Shown: positions 8,059 to 16,385, numbered from the stretch's first letter. The stretch: DNA of 64,000 nucleotides from Aureliella helgolandensis (GCF_007752135.1 NZ_CP036298.1:4774001-4838000); one strand, 5' to 3'. A program made the numbers and translations. Notes: generated by a model not told the origin, from the letters alone.

Positions 8059-9591
8059 ATGGGAACTATCTACAAGAAAACCGTTACGCGTCCTTTGCCG
8101 GTTGATGCGAAGATCATTACCCGCAAGGGCAAGCGACTTGCGCAATGGACAAACCGAAACGGCAAGACGAAGACGGCTGAGGTCAATGAAGCCGGCGACC
8201 GCATACGCTGCGAAACTCATACTTACCTTGCCAAGTACCGCGACGGCGACGGCGTGGTGTGCGAGGTTTCGACGGGTTGCCGTGACAAACAAGCGGCAAT
8301 GGCGGTATTGAGCGACTTGGAGTCCATGGCCGAAAGGGTGAAGGCCAAAATCGTCACTAGTGCCGAAGCTCGCATTGGTGAGAAGTTTGCGGACATGCTG
8401 TTGTCGGAGCATATCGCCGATTATGTAAAACACATCAAGCAACGTGGCGTACACGCGGATCGTGTGAAGACGACGGACACGCGTTTGGGCGAGTCGGCAA
8501 AGGGCTGTGGTTTTCGATATTTGCGAGATATGAGCGCAGACAAGCTACATTGCTGGCTTGGCGAGCAGGTCACTGGTAACCGCAAGATGTCTGCAAGCGT
8601 TTACAACGGGTTCGTTCAAGTTTGGGTATCGTTCGGCAATTGGCTAGCTGGTAAACGCATTCATGGCAAACGTTCGATGATGAAAGGTGAAGTCCGTGTT
8701 CTTAATAATCCATTCGATGGGTTTGGCAAACTCGATGAGAAAGCAGAACGAAAGCGGAAAGCTAGAGCATTGACGTCTGAGGAACTCACTCGATTGCTCG
8801 CCGCAGCGCGACGTCGCCCCCTAGACGACGCCATGCTAATTCGCAGGGGGCCCAATAAAGGTAAAAAACTCGCGAAATTGAGCGAGGAACGTAAGAACGA
8901 GTTGGTTGCGTTAGGCAATGAACGCGCACTGATCTACAAGGTGGCCGTTCTGACAGGTTTGCGACTTAACGAGTTGCGAACGCTGACTGTTGGCGATCTG
9001 TCGTTCGGCGACGTTCCGTTTGTTCGGTTACGGTCTACCAACGAAAAGAACCGCAGGGGATCGACCTTACCCCTCCGAAGCGATTTGGCCGCTGAGCTAT
9101 TCCAGTGGACCAAGGACAAAGATCATTCATCTAGGGCGTTCTGTGTGCCAGCCGGCTTGTTGCGCATTATGAACCGCGACCTGGAAGCTGCGAACATCCC
9201 CAAAAAGGATGCTGACGGCTGCGTGGTCCACGTTCACGCATTACGGCATTCTTTCGCCTCCCACTTGTCGATCGCCGGCGTAGCACCAAGAACTGCACAA
9301 GCCGCGATGAGACACAGCAACATTTCGCTGACCATGAACGTTTACACAGACGCAAGGTTGCTTGATACCGCTTCGGCCGTGGAGTCACTCGACCTACTCC
9401 GAACGGTTGCACCAAATGTTGCACTAGCTCCAGACGTTATGGGGCAAACTGAGTCCATTCCTGACCATTCTGCCGATGCTCTGTGTCAGAGCCAAGACAC
9501 GAAAAAACCCAGTAAAACACTTGGTATTACTGGGTTTTCTCAAGTCGGGCTGGCGGGATTTGAACCCACGACCTCTACCACCCCAAGGTAG
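8059..9591 (+). CDS. int: Tyrosine recombinase (integrase) of the element
   Basis: The product has 510 residues from ATG 8059 (TAGGAG at 8042-8047). A core-binding domain covers about residues 110-205 and the catalytic domain about 235-435. The catalytic set is complete: Arg in LTGLRLNELR (~301), Lys in TNEKNRRG (~330), H-x-x-R in HALRHSFASH (~393-396), His in MRHSNIS (~419) and the nucleophile Tyr in MNVYTDAR (~429). The gene points at tRNA-Pro and its reading frame runs through a hairpin terminator into the tRNA antisense sequence. The last ~20 residues (containing VGLAGFEPTTS) are therefore antisense tRNA and the stop codon lies in the tRNA anticodon arm. Tandem placement next to a tRNA 3' end is the usual layout for integration into that tRNA. 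Confidence 0.92.
   Translation: MGTIYKKTVTRPLPVDAKIITRKGKRLAQWTNRNGKTKTAEVNEAGDRIRCETHTYLAKYRDGDGVVCEVSTGCRDKQAAMAVLSDLESMAERVKAKIVTSAEARIGEKFADMLLSEHIADYVKHIKQRGVHADRVKTTDTRLGESAKGCGFRYLRDMSADKLHCWLGEQVTGNRKMSASVYNGFVQVWVSFGNWLAGKRIHGKRSMMKGEVRVLNNPFDGFGKLDEKAERKRKARALTSEELTRLLAAARRRPLDDAMLIRRGPNKGKKLAKLSEERKNELVALGNERALIYKVAVLTGLRLNELRTLTVGDLSFGDVPFVRLRSTNEKNRRGSTLPLRSDLAAELFQWTKDKDHSSRAFCVPAGLLRIMNRDLEAANIPKKDADGCVVHVHALRHSFASHLSIAGVAPRTAQAAMRHSNISLTMNVYTDARLLDTASAVESLDLLRTVAPNVALAPDVMGQTESIPDHSADALCQSQDTKKPSKTLGITGFSQVGLAGFEPTTSTTPR
9502..9538 (-). terminator. Intrinsic terminator downstream of tRNA-Pro
   Basis: AAAACCCAGTAA at 9504-9515 pairs with TTACTGGGTTTT at 9527-9538 (12 bp, 11-base loop). 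On the minus strand the stem is followed by a T-run, so it should end tRNA-Pro transcription. It lies inside the 3' part of the integrase reading frame. Confidence 0.75.
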
Positions 9592-9619
9592 CGCGCTAGC
9601 CAGGCTGCGCTACAGCCCG
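9545..9619 (-). tRNA. tRNA-Pro(GGG), integration site of the element
   Basis: On the minus strand the acceptor arms CGGGCTG and CAGCCCG pair perfectly with discriminator A. The D-arm is GCGC/GCGC. The anticodon arm is CTACC-TTGGGGT-GGTAG with anticodon GGG, and the T-arm is GTGGG-TTCAAAT-CCCGC. The length of 75 is normal and CCA is not encoded. The integrase gene abuts its 3' end in convergent orientation, so the 3' half of the tRNA is the likely attachment core. Confidence 0.95.
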
Positions 9620-9783
9620 ATTGCTGGTGAACGACTCGGTTGCAAAGGGCCGCGTGCAATGTGGGGCAACCGCAAGGCACTCGTCCAATCGCAACTTTGC
9701 GGTTCTTAACGTGCCTGGGGAAGTGCACTCCGAATCCGCGTCGCTGTCGTTCACTCGACACGACAGATTCTAACTACTCGTCG

Positions 9784-10671
9784 CTATGACGCAACGGTGG
9801 TTGTCCCTTTCAGGCCCGCTAAGCGGCGAAGTAAAGCCAAATTGAGCATGTCCCAATCCTCACCACTCTCCTCATCGGTCCCCTTGGGGGTCTCCAGGTA
9901 CATCGGCAACGACTTGAAGGCCGTGGAACGCAGGAAACGCTGGAAGGCGGCTTCCCCGATAAATCCGCGGCCAATATGCTCGTGGCGGTCGACGCGCGTG
10001 CCGCAGTCCTTCTTGCTGTCATTGATGTGCACGGCCGCAATGTGGGGCAAGACGTCATGGGTCTCCAATTCGGCAATCATCTCTCGAAGTCCCTTGGCCG
10101 TCCGAAAGTCGTATCCGGCGGCTAGGGCATGGCAGGTATCCCAGCAAACCCCCGTATGGTCGGTCCCCACTTCAGCCAGCAAAAATCCAAGTTGCTCGAT
10201 CTGCCATCCCAGGCAACTTCCCTGTCCAGCCGTATTCTCAAACAGCAATTTGCAGTGCTTGGGGGCGACCCTTTGGATCGCCTGTTGCACAGCGTCCACG
10301 ATGCGCAATTGCCCTTGCTCCGGAGAACTCTTGGTGAAAGCTCCTGGATGCATGACCAAGCCTTCCAACTCGAGCTGTTCGCACCTCTGCCACTCGACCA
10401 CTAGGGCCTCGAGCGACTTTTCCCACAGTTCATCGTCGGGCGAAGCGACGTTGATTAAGTAGGAAGAGTGGGCAATCGGTGCTCCAATCTTATGCTCGGC
10501 GAGTGCAGCACGAAATTTAGCGCAGTCCTCATCGCTCAGCGGCTTGCATTTCCACTGATTATTGTTCTTAGTGAAAATCTGAACGACATCGCAGCCGACT
10601 GCATGAGCCCGCTCCACTCCAAGATAGAGTCCGCCGGCGACAGAGGTGTGGGAACCGAAACGATAGGCCAT
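9784..10671 (-). CDS. nfo: Deoxyribonuclease IV (AP endonuclease)
   Basis: This enzyme cleaves 5' of abasic sites in base-excision repair. ATG 10671 is preferred because MAYRFGSHTSVAGG is the family's normal N-terminus; the frame is open upstream to 10740 without family-like sequence. The product has 295 residues, close to the usual 280-300. The zinc-ligand segments of the TIM barrel are in order: HTSVAGG, MHPGAF, LLFENTAGQG, VCWDTCHALAAGYD, HINDSKKDCGTRVDRHEHIG and YLETPKG. No operon partner is evident; the gene stands between tRNA-Pro and a repeat-bearing intergenic region. Confidence 0.95.
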   Translation of the reverse strand: MAYRFGSHTSVAGGLYLGVERAHAVGCDVVQIFTKNNNQWKCKPLSDEDCAKFRAALAEHKIGAPIAHSSYLINVASPDDELWEKSLEALVVEWQRCEQLELEGLVMHPGAFTKSSPEQGQLRIVDAVQQAIQRVAPKHCKLLFENTAGQGSCLGWQIEQLGFLLAEVGTDHTGVCWDTCHALAAGYDFRTAKGLREMIAELETHDVLPHIAAVHINDSKKDCGTRVDRHEHIGRGFIGEAAFQRFLRSTAFKSLPMYLETPKGTDEESGEDWDMLNLALLRRLAGLKGTTTVAS

Positions 10672-10809
10672 AAAAGTGGATTCCCAGTGGGAGGAGTTCG
10701 TGGATAGGGGAAAGCGAGCGTCACCGAAGCTAGTAGGCAACCATGCTCAAACCGCCAGCAGCATTGCCTCCTGACGACTAGAGCGTTTGCCTAGGTCGCG
10801 GGGCTAAAC

Positions 10810-11044
10810 GGGCTGTTGATTTAATAGCAATTTGAATTTTAACGCGGAGGTTGCGTATCATACTGCCTTGTAGCGGCAACTATCTTCCCTTGCTCATCGG
10901 GCTGTTGATTTAATCGCAATTTGAATTTTAATGCGGAGGTAGCGTCCTTAATTGACTTGTAGCGGAGGTTATCTTTCCTTGCTCACGCGGCGGGTTACTA
11001 TTTCAACAGCCCGTCATGCAGCGGGTTACTATTTCGACAGCCCG
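10810..11044. repeat. Direct and inverted repeats between nfo and the GYF gene
   Basis: Two direct copies of an ~89-bp unit begin with GGGCTGTTGATTTAAT at 10810 and 10899 and share GCAATTTGAATTTTAA and CTTGTAGCGG. They are followed by two copies of GCGGGTTACTATTTCRACAGCCCG ending at 11013 and 11044, whose ends are the complement of CGGGCTGTTG, so the block is closed by inverted repeats. A 22-bp stretch at 10977-10998 (starting CCTTGCTCACGCGG) recurs exactly in the array at 41769-41790 and 41923-41944. Confidence 0.8.
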
Positions 11045-11064
11045 TAAAGCGTGGAGCGTTTCCA

Positions 11065-11823
11065 TCAACTGATGGCAGATAGAATGCTCAGCAGAATGAA
11101 ACCGCCGATGCAGACGAAATTCAATAGGACGCTGGCTATTCCCAAGTAGTAACCGACTTGAATTAAACCTTTGTTAACAGGATCGTAGGTACCGGCTGCG
11201 ATCCCGCGCAGGGCGCTGCCGCCCATGATCCAGGCAACAATGCCGAAGATCGGGCAGACGAAAAACGAGAGGATGCCCATCGCTAAGACAAGCCCGCTGC
11301 GATCGGACTGGGCATACCCTCCAGCAGCACTCTGTCCACCGTACGCTGGCGCGACCGTAGCAGAACTCGTGTACGGCGAAGCAGCTGGACTGGGACCTGC
11401 AAAGCCTTGCGGAGTTTGCGTGTGCCCCGCAGCAAAATTGGACGATGAGGTAGGCCGAAAGTAGTCGGCGGCCTGCCAAGGCCCAGCCAGACTTTGGCGA
11501 ATCTTGTAATCGCGTCCTACGCGGCCCTCTTGGTACCAGCGGGAGAGGGTGGGGCGATCTACGGGGCCATACTGGCTGCCATCGGGGGCCAGCATCCAAA
11601 ACTGATCCTCGCGATCCGCCGATTCCGACTGTGAGTGCTCTCCGGTGGTGGGCCCCCAGACCTGCGGCTGAACCGCGTTTTCTGAGTGGGAATCCGCAGC
11701 TTGGTGTGGATAGGCAATCGTATAGATTTGCCCGCAGGCTGGGCAACGCGCGCGCTTGCCGGCATGAGCGTCATCGACGGTCAGCCTCTGTCCACAGCCA
11801 GAACAATTCGACTCAATGGCCAT
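11065..11823 (-). CDS. Zinc-ribbon, GYF_2 and DUF4190-type membrane protein
   Basis: The product has 252 residues. The N-terminus has two CxxC knuckles (CSGCG and CPACG, residues 8-35), forming a zinc ribbon like that of many planctomycete membrane proteins. Residues ~75-120 (FWMLAPDGSQYGPV and RWYQEGRVGRDYKIR) match the GYF_2/DUF4339 domain. A flexible S/A/P/Y/G-rich linker leads to two hydrophobic segments (LVLAMGILSFFVCPIFGIVAW and YLGIASVLLNFVCIGGFILL) typical of DUF4190. It is probably an inner-membrane protein with a cytoplasmic peptide-binding domain; the partner is unknown. It starts 5 bases after the stop of the formyltransferase gene and may be cotranscribed, but a link to C1 metabolism is not suggested by its domains. 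Confidence 0.8.
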   Translation of the reverse strand: MAIESNCSGCGQRLTVDDAHAGKRARCPACGQIYTIAYPHQAADSHSENAVQPQVWGPTTGEHSQSESADREDQFWMLAPDGSQYGPVDRPTLSRWYQEGRVGRDYKIRQSLAGPWQAADYFRPTSSSNFAAGHTQTPQGFAGPSPAASPYTSSATVAPAYGGQSAAGGYAQSDRSGLVLAMGILSFFVCPIFGIVAWIMGGSALRGIAAGTYDPVNKGLIQVGYYLGIASVLLNFVCIGGFILLSILSAIS

Positions 11824-11828
11824 ACACC

Positions 11829-12758
11829 CTATGCTCCCTGCCGCTCTGGATTCAAGTAGATAAAGCTCTTGCCGAGTCGCCCGTTGTAATTTCCTGCGGT
11901 GATGCGTTTCAATCCTGGAGTCCCCAGTGCGGCGTCGATAGCCGCATAGGTAGCGGCTGCCACGGCCGAGAGGCTGCTGCCGTTGATGACAATCTCCATA
12001 ATGGACTGAACTCCTTCAGGAACTCGCGAGGATTCTCCTAGTTTGGATTTCAGGGTTGGGCAATATTCAGCAAACGTACTGGCGATCATAAAACTGTAAC
12101 GGCTGCCTGCTTTGGAGGCGCTGGAGGCGATACCGCCTGGAAAGGTCAACACGCTATCAGGGCATTGATTCACCGCAGCAGCGGCACGTTCTGCGGCCAA
12201 AATGGAATGCTCTTCCGTGTCCGACATAAACCACAAATTCCCTCCCATGACTCCATCGCTAAATCCGAAGCGGCGCGTCAAATAGAACTCACCGCCCATG
12301 GTTGGGACCACCCAGCCCTTGCTACCGTATCGCTGATCTCGGAATTGATGTCCATCTCCGAAAAATGCAACTTTGCGCCCCAGCTTAAAATACTTTTCGG
12401 TGTCGAGTCGATTGAAGCAGCGGGCCGTGGGGCAGGTCAGGACGTTTTGACTAATGCGTGCCAAGAGCACTTTTCCTAAGTGGGTTTCGCGATCCTTGCG
12501 GAAGCGTGGAACATGAACTTGGATGACAGCTCCTATCCGACCATCTGGCGTTTCCTGCCCAGGCGATGAACCATCCAAGATTTGCGAAACCCCAACTTCG
12601 GAATCGCACAAAATCGTACTGCTGGCGTGGCCCGTCACCGCGTGACAACAGTGATCCAACCATGTTCGGTCGCGGGCAGTGACCAGAAACTCGGCATAGA
12701 TACTGCGAAAGCCTTCTGCGTAAGTATCTTCGACGATAGAGTTGCGATCTTGGGACAT
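11829..12758 (-). CDS. fhcD: Formylmethanofuran:tetrahydromethanopterin formyltransferase
   Basis: The product has 309 residues, the family's normal length. This enzyme moves the formyl group between methanofuran and tetrahydromethanopterin; in bacteria it forms the Fhc complex that oxidises formaldehyde to formate. Family-like segments include VEDTYAEGFRSIYAEFLVTA at the N-terminus, then FFGDGHQFRDQRYGSKGWVVP, then GGNLWFMSD, then MEIVINGSSLSAVAAATYAAI near the C-terminus. The other fhc genes are not adjacent. The upstream gene is 5-formyl-THF cyclo-ligase, another C1 enzyme, about 96 bases away on the same strand, so a C1 operon is plausible. The start has no strong ribosome binding site, but no better in-frame start is visible. 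Confidence 0.92.
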   Translation of the reverse strand: MSQDRNSIVEDTYAEGFRSIYAEFLVTARDRTWLDHCCHAVTGHASSTILCDSEVGVSQILDGSSPGQETPDGRIGAVIQVHVPRFRKDRETHLGKVLLARISQNVLTCPTARCFNRLDTEKYFKLGRKVAFFGDGHQFRDQRYGSKGWVVPTMGGEFYLTRRFGFSDGVMGGNLWFMSDTEEHSILAAERAAAAVNQCPDSVLTFPGGIASSASKAGSRYSFMIASTFAEYCPTLKSKLGESSRVPEGVQSIMEIVINGSSLSAVAAATYAAIDAALGTPGLKRITAGNYNGRLGKSFIYLNPERQGA

Positions 12759-12854
12759 TTTTTAACTATGGCTCAAAAGAGTGCTACTGGACTTGGACGA
12801 AGAGCGAGAACAACAGAGCCGAAACACGCCGGGTGCCTGACGAGCCGCGTCGGA

Positions 12855-13466
12855 TTAACCGCGTCCGCGGCCGGGATAGACGGAGGACTCGGTGACCACT
12901 TTGTCCATATAGATATCGTGCGATTCACAGGGGATCTCGGGAAACATTTGGCATTCGAAGGCCAATGCAACCAGGGGAGTATCAGTCCGCGCGTGCTCAA
13001 GCAGCTTGTCATAGTACCCCTTACCATGCCCCGTGCGCCCTCCACTGCGGTCAAAGGCAACGCCAGGCACCATGATCAGGTCCAGATCCTGTGGCTGCAA
13101 ACGCTTGGCGGCAACCTCCCTCAGCTCTGCCTTGGGTTCAAGAATCTTGTACATTCCGACTTCGAGCTCCTCCATCGACTCAAGGTGGAACAGCTCCAGC
13201 TCACCATCGACACAGTAGGGAATGACAATCCGTTTTCCGCTGGCCAAGGCTGCGGGCAAAGCGTGCCGGGTGCGAGCTTCGTCGCGGACGTCAATGTAAA
13301 ACATCACCGTCCCGGCGGAGGCATATTCCGGCAGGCTCATAAAACTCTGCACAATCGCTTCGCTCACGGAGTCCTTGTCGGGTTGATTGCGGCGATTCTC
13401 GTGTGCCGCTTTGCGTATCTTTTGCTTTTGGGCGTAGGTGTCGTCAGCTTGTGGCGATGTATTCAT
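12855..13466 (-). CDS. 5-formyltetrahydrofolate cyclo-ligase
   Basis: This enzyme converts 5-formyl-THF to 5,10-methenyl-THF with ATP, recycling an inhibitory folate. The product has 203 residues from ATG 13466 (the frame is open a few codons further). The basic N-terminus (QKQKIRKAAHENRRNQPD) and the diagnostic GRTGHGKGYYDKLLE near residue 155 (G-x-G-K-G-Y-Y-D, nucleotide-binding) are both present, as is the middle motif LDLIMVPGVAFDRSGGR. The gene precedes the formyltransferase gene on the same strand. In proteobacteria this gene often lies behind the 6S RNA gene, and a structured stretch is found upstream here (see 13512-13621). Confidence 0.92.
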   Translation of the reverse strand: MNTSPQADDTYAQKQKIRKAAHENRRNQPDKDSVSEAIVQSFMSLPEYASAGTVMFYIDVRDEARTRHALPAALASGKRIVIPYCVDGELELFHLESMEELEVGMYKILEPKAELREVAAKRLQPQDLDLIMVPGVAFDRSGGRTGHGKGYYDKLLEHARTDTPLVALAFECQMFPEIPCESHDIYMDKVVTESSVYPGRGRG

Positions 13467-13511
13467 CGAAATTAGCGTCAATGATTAGGGGTGAACGAAG
13501 GGGGATTGGGA

Positions 13512-13621
13512 CTGCCTCATCGCCCGCACCCTGCACCACATGCAGCCACAACCGCTCCGCAGACCAATACCGCGACGAAGTGGAGATTAGGCAACAGGCG
13601 TGTGCGAAGAAATAGTGGCAG
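13512..13621 (-). ncRNA. Candidate structured RNA upstream of the cyclo-ligase gene (6S-like?)
   Basis: Read on the minus strand, the stretch folds by eye into one long irregular hairpin. CTGCC/GGCAG close the base, CGCAC/GTGCG and CCTG/CAGG continue it, then CCAC/GTGG and CGC/GCG, with internal bulges. TGGTAAACT just upstream could be an extended -10 box. Position in front of the cyclo-ligase gene recalls ssrS-ygfA. I could not compute a fold or compare with a 6S model, so this is a suggestion. Confidence 0.3.
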
Positions 13622-13790
13622 AGAGTTTACCATGGGAAGACGGCTTGGTCTTGCCCCCGCCATTAGCTAGCATCGCGCGAATCCAAATAACTCTACGTTG
13701 GGCAAGCGTAGCAGGCTGGCAAGGCGAAGCAGGCCAGCAAAGACAAGCAAAGACAAGCAACCTGGCGAAGTTAAGCAGGGGCCAGGCAGA

Positions 13791-15305
13791 TTAGGGACGT
13801 GGGGCAGGGTCGGCCACCGCGGCGGAATGGCTAGCTGGACGAACGACATGCTCGTCAGCCAACCCGATTTCCCCGCTCACGTGCGAGTCAGTGCGACCAT
13901 TGGCAGCTTGCTGTACGCCCTTCCAGGCTGAATTTGCTCCTTGGCTGTTGCCAGAAGCGGTCGTTCCCGATACGAATCCGCGAGAAGAGGCTGGTTGAGC
14001 CCCAGCTTGCGCACTTGAGGCAGGCCGCACAGGGTCCGTCCCACGCGGCCCCCAGACCGCTTGCGCTCGATTGTCGTTGGAAACGAAAAATGTCTTTTGC
14101 CCGCTGACCTGCCGAGCGTCCGGGAAAGTATATCGCACGAACACTTCAACCCGCTCTCCGGCTGGTTCAGAAGTATTCCAGGGCAGGGAAAGATGGATTC
14201 CCTGTTTGGCCCCCAAGGGCTGGAGATGTGCTTTTACTTGGGCTGCGGAAAAATCCCAGCGTCCGATCCTGGCATCCTCCCCAGAGCGAGCATGATCGAG
14301 CGCGACGATGGAGATATCCGCAGCGATCGGGACCACTTGCCCCTGCCGATTCTTAGGCTGCAACACCAAGTACAGCCCATCATCTGCTGGTCCGCTGTTC
14401 AAATTGGTTGCCCGCGACAGGCTGGGATGAAATGCAATTTCAACCACTCGAGTATCGGCGACTTTGTCGGTCGCCGACGCAAACTGGACTGGCCCCGCGG
14501 AGGAGCCACCAGGCACTTCAATACGGCTTAGATTGAGTTCAAGATTGTTTTCCGGCGGCAGGCGGTCTTGTACCTCCAGATGGCTCACACCTGGCAAGCT
14601 GGGTGGCTGTGGCATACCTGGCTCGATGGAAGGCGGAACCAACTCGTCAAAATCAAATTCGTTATCCGACGGAACCTCAGTTTTGCTAGCGGGCGCCTGC
14701 GGTGGTTCTGGCAACCGATCCTGGAGAACCGAGGGGCCATTCGAGGGAATGTTGCGGTCTAAGATGGAAGGGCTGCCATTAAGTGAGCGGCCCACCCCCT
14801 CAGCTGATGGGCTGCTGGGTGCAGGGTTTGGCGCGGCAGGATTCAGTCGAGAGGGGCTGGCCGAGGAGGGAGAGCTGGGCGGATTTGAATTGGGTTGCGT
14901 CGCCCGGCTTGGCGACGCGAAGCCTGGGGATGAGTGATCCGTGTTACCGGTTGTCGGGGCGGATTGCCGAAGTCGCTCGTTTTCATAGCGAATCGAGTCC
15001 AACTGCTGCTCGAGCACGCGGTATTCATGGTCATACTCGTAAAGCTGGTCCTCGAGGTCTCGTATTTCCGCCGCCATATTCTCTACGTAGAGATCGCTAT
15101 AGGCGCGTCCACGACACCCCGAAATTGCACCTAGGAGTAGGAGCAAGACGGCCCAAGGCACGAGTAAGCCAGCTTTCGACTTGTTCGGCGACCGGTGCAG
15201 GGGACAATCTCCGCTGAAAATGAGAGGGGCTGGGGGGAAATCAGGCGAGGCACGGATGTTGGAGCTGCGGCGTGCAGTACATCTATTTGGAAATACTTCA
15301 TCCAT
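13791..15305 (-). CDS. Proline/serine-rich lipoprotein with N-terminal coiled coil
   Basis: The protein has about 500 residues. A hydrophobic signal (GLLVPWAVLLLLLGAISGC) ends in a lipobox Cys, predicting a lipoprotein. The start is uncertain: ATG 15305 leaves a long N-terminal region before the signal, and a CTG just before HRSPNKSKAG would give a normal one. After the Cys comes a ~45-residue coiled coil (DLEDQLYEYDHEYRVLEQQL), then a ~170-residue low-complexity S/P/N linker, then a ~190-residue globular domain from about 'LELNLSRIEVPG'. That domain has regular beta-like segments and ends near FVRYTFPDARQVSG. I do not recognise the domain; an envelope structural role is inferred from topology only. 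Confidence 0.75.
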   Translation of the reverse strand: MDEVFPNRCTARRSSNIRASPDFPPAPLIFSGDCPLHRSPNKSKAGLLVPWAVLLLLLGAISGCRGRAYSDLYVENMAAEIRDLEDQLYEYDHEYRVLEQQLDSIRYENERLRQSAPTTGNTDHSSPGFASPSRATQPNSNPPSSPSSASPSRLNPAAPNPAPSSPSAEGVGRSLNGSPSILDRNIPSNGPSVLQDRLPEPPQAPASKTEVPSDNEFDFDELVPPSIEPGMPQPPSLPGVSHLEVQDRLPPENNLELNLSRIEVPGGSSAGPVQFASATDKVADTRVVEIAFHPSLSRATNLNSGPADDGLYLVLQPKNRQGQVVPIAADISIVALDHARSGEDARIGRWDFSAAQVKAHLQPLGAKQGIHLSLPWNTSEPAGERVEVFVRYTFPDARQVSGQKTFFVSNDNRAQAVWGPRGTDPVRPASSAQAGAQPASSRGFVSGTTASGNSQGANSAWKGVQQAANGRTDSHVSGEIGLADEHVVRPASHSAAVADPAPRP

Positions 15306-15475
15306 TTGACTCAAGTCAAGACGAGATATTGCCGCCACGGAGGCTCGCGGTGCACGAATCGCATTCGAGTGCTTATGGCAACGGCAGTAGCCTGGCGAAT
15401 GCTCAGACCCAATCACTCTACTGGCAGGGGGACCACAGGCCCGCATCCTGTGAGTAATAGTCGATAGGTGCCACC

Positions 15476-16385
15476 CACGAATGGCATAGTCGTTTGTGAC
15501 CGAATTTTGTATCTACGCACAAGTTGCCTAGCTGCAGGTCGACTAGTTCGCTTAAAATTTCCGACGCAGGACGATCAATCTTGCAATGAAAACCTCCCAG
15601 GTTTCGCATTGTTCGAAGCCCTCCCCGGTTTCTGCCTGCCAAAACAGTGAGACCAGGGAAGTTTTTTTCATGGCATCTTGCGATAATTCCGCCGAACAAG
15701 GCAATTTCACTTTTGGGCAAGGCGTCAGCGGATTTTTGACCTCGCCCGGGTTGCCGGTTGTTGACATCCTCTGCGAACAACGCATCGCTGGCGTTTTCAA
15801 AAAGCACAAAGGGCTCTTGGGTCACACGTACACCACCGCGATTGTGCTGCGGACGTTCATGAGCCAGGTTCTGCGAGACGGCAAAGACGCCGCGCACTAT
15901 GAGAATCTCGCGGAACTATTCGGTTTTCGTTGGAAGGCGGAACTGGATCTTCGCAGTCTCAAGACACACATGAACTTGAACCATCCAGGTTGCAAGCCCC
16001 CCGAAGACGGCCCGCAAGGAATCCTGGGTGGCAATGCTGGCGCACAATACGACCCGGACGACGGTTCTGGACAATGCTTGGATCTGCGGCACGCGGCCCC
16101 CCGAGGTGAGCTTAGTCAGTCGTTGTCAATTCGTGCTGGCGGCGTGGGACGTAATCGACACCAAGACGAGTGGGAATCGACGAAGCTATTGTGTCATCCG
16201 ATTGGAGCATATCGGCAGGTGCCTCACTGGGCAACCTCCACGCAATTTGAGCCGCGAGTGCGAATAAAGCGAGGTAGCAATTGCAACCTGATGATGCAAA
16301 CCCGTGCAACCCTACGAGCAAGGCTCGCTGTTGGAGACAACTCGTTTGAAACCAAATAGTTACGGCAATGACTGTGCCATTCGTG
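15476..16385 (+). mobile_element. Decayed IS4-type element with recognisable ends
   Basis: The inverted ends are CACGAATGGCATAGTC at 15476-15491 and the complement of CACGAATGGCACAGTC at 16370-16385 (15 of 16 match). CCACC follows the right end and precedes the left end, a possible 5-bp target duplication. The interior holds a transposase relic with a large internal deletion. At 910 bp it is too short to be autonomous. Confidence 0.7.
15586..16359 (+). pseudogene. IS4-family transposase relic
   Basis: The first ~100 codons resemble the N-terminus of planctomycete IS4 transposases (ending TAIVLRTFMSQVLRDGKDA). The sequence then jumps directly to the C-terminal block FRWKAELDLRSLKTHMNLNH, so the catalytic middle, probably some 200 residues, is deleted. 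After codon ~145 the conserved continuation (WVAMLAHNTTRTTVLDNAW) is in another frame (16028-16267). The terminal block (FEPRVRIKRG) is back in the first frame, so at least two compensating shifts are present. It is not functional. Confidence 0.75.

Noticed and set aside
9476-9709. Plus-strand frame reading through the tRNA-Pro region (GWRDLNPRPLPPQ-type translation)
   Set aside because: This is a well known false translation of tRNA antisense sequence.
14464-14937. Plus-strand Gly/Ser-rich frame opposite the proline-rich lipoprotein
   Set aside because: It is the antisense of the low-complexity linker of the real gene.
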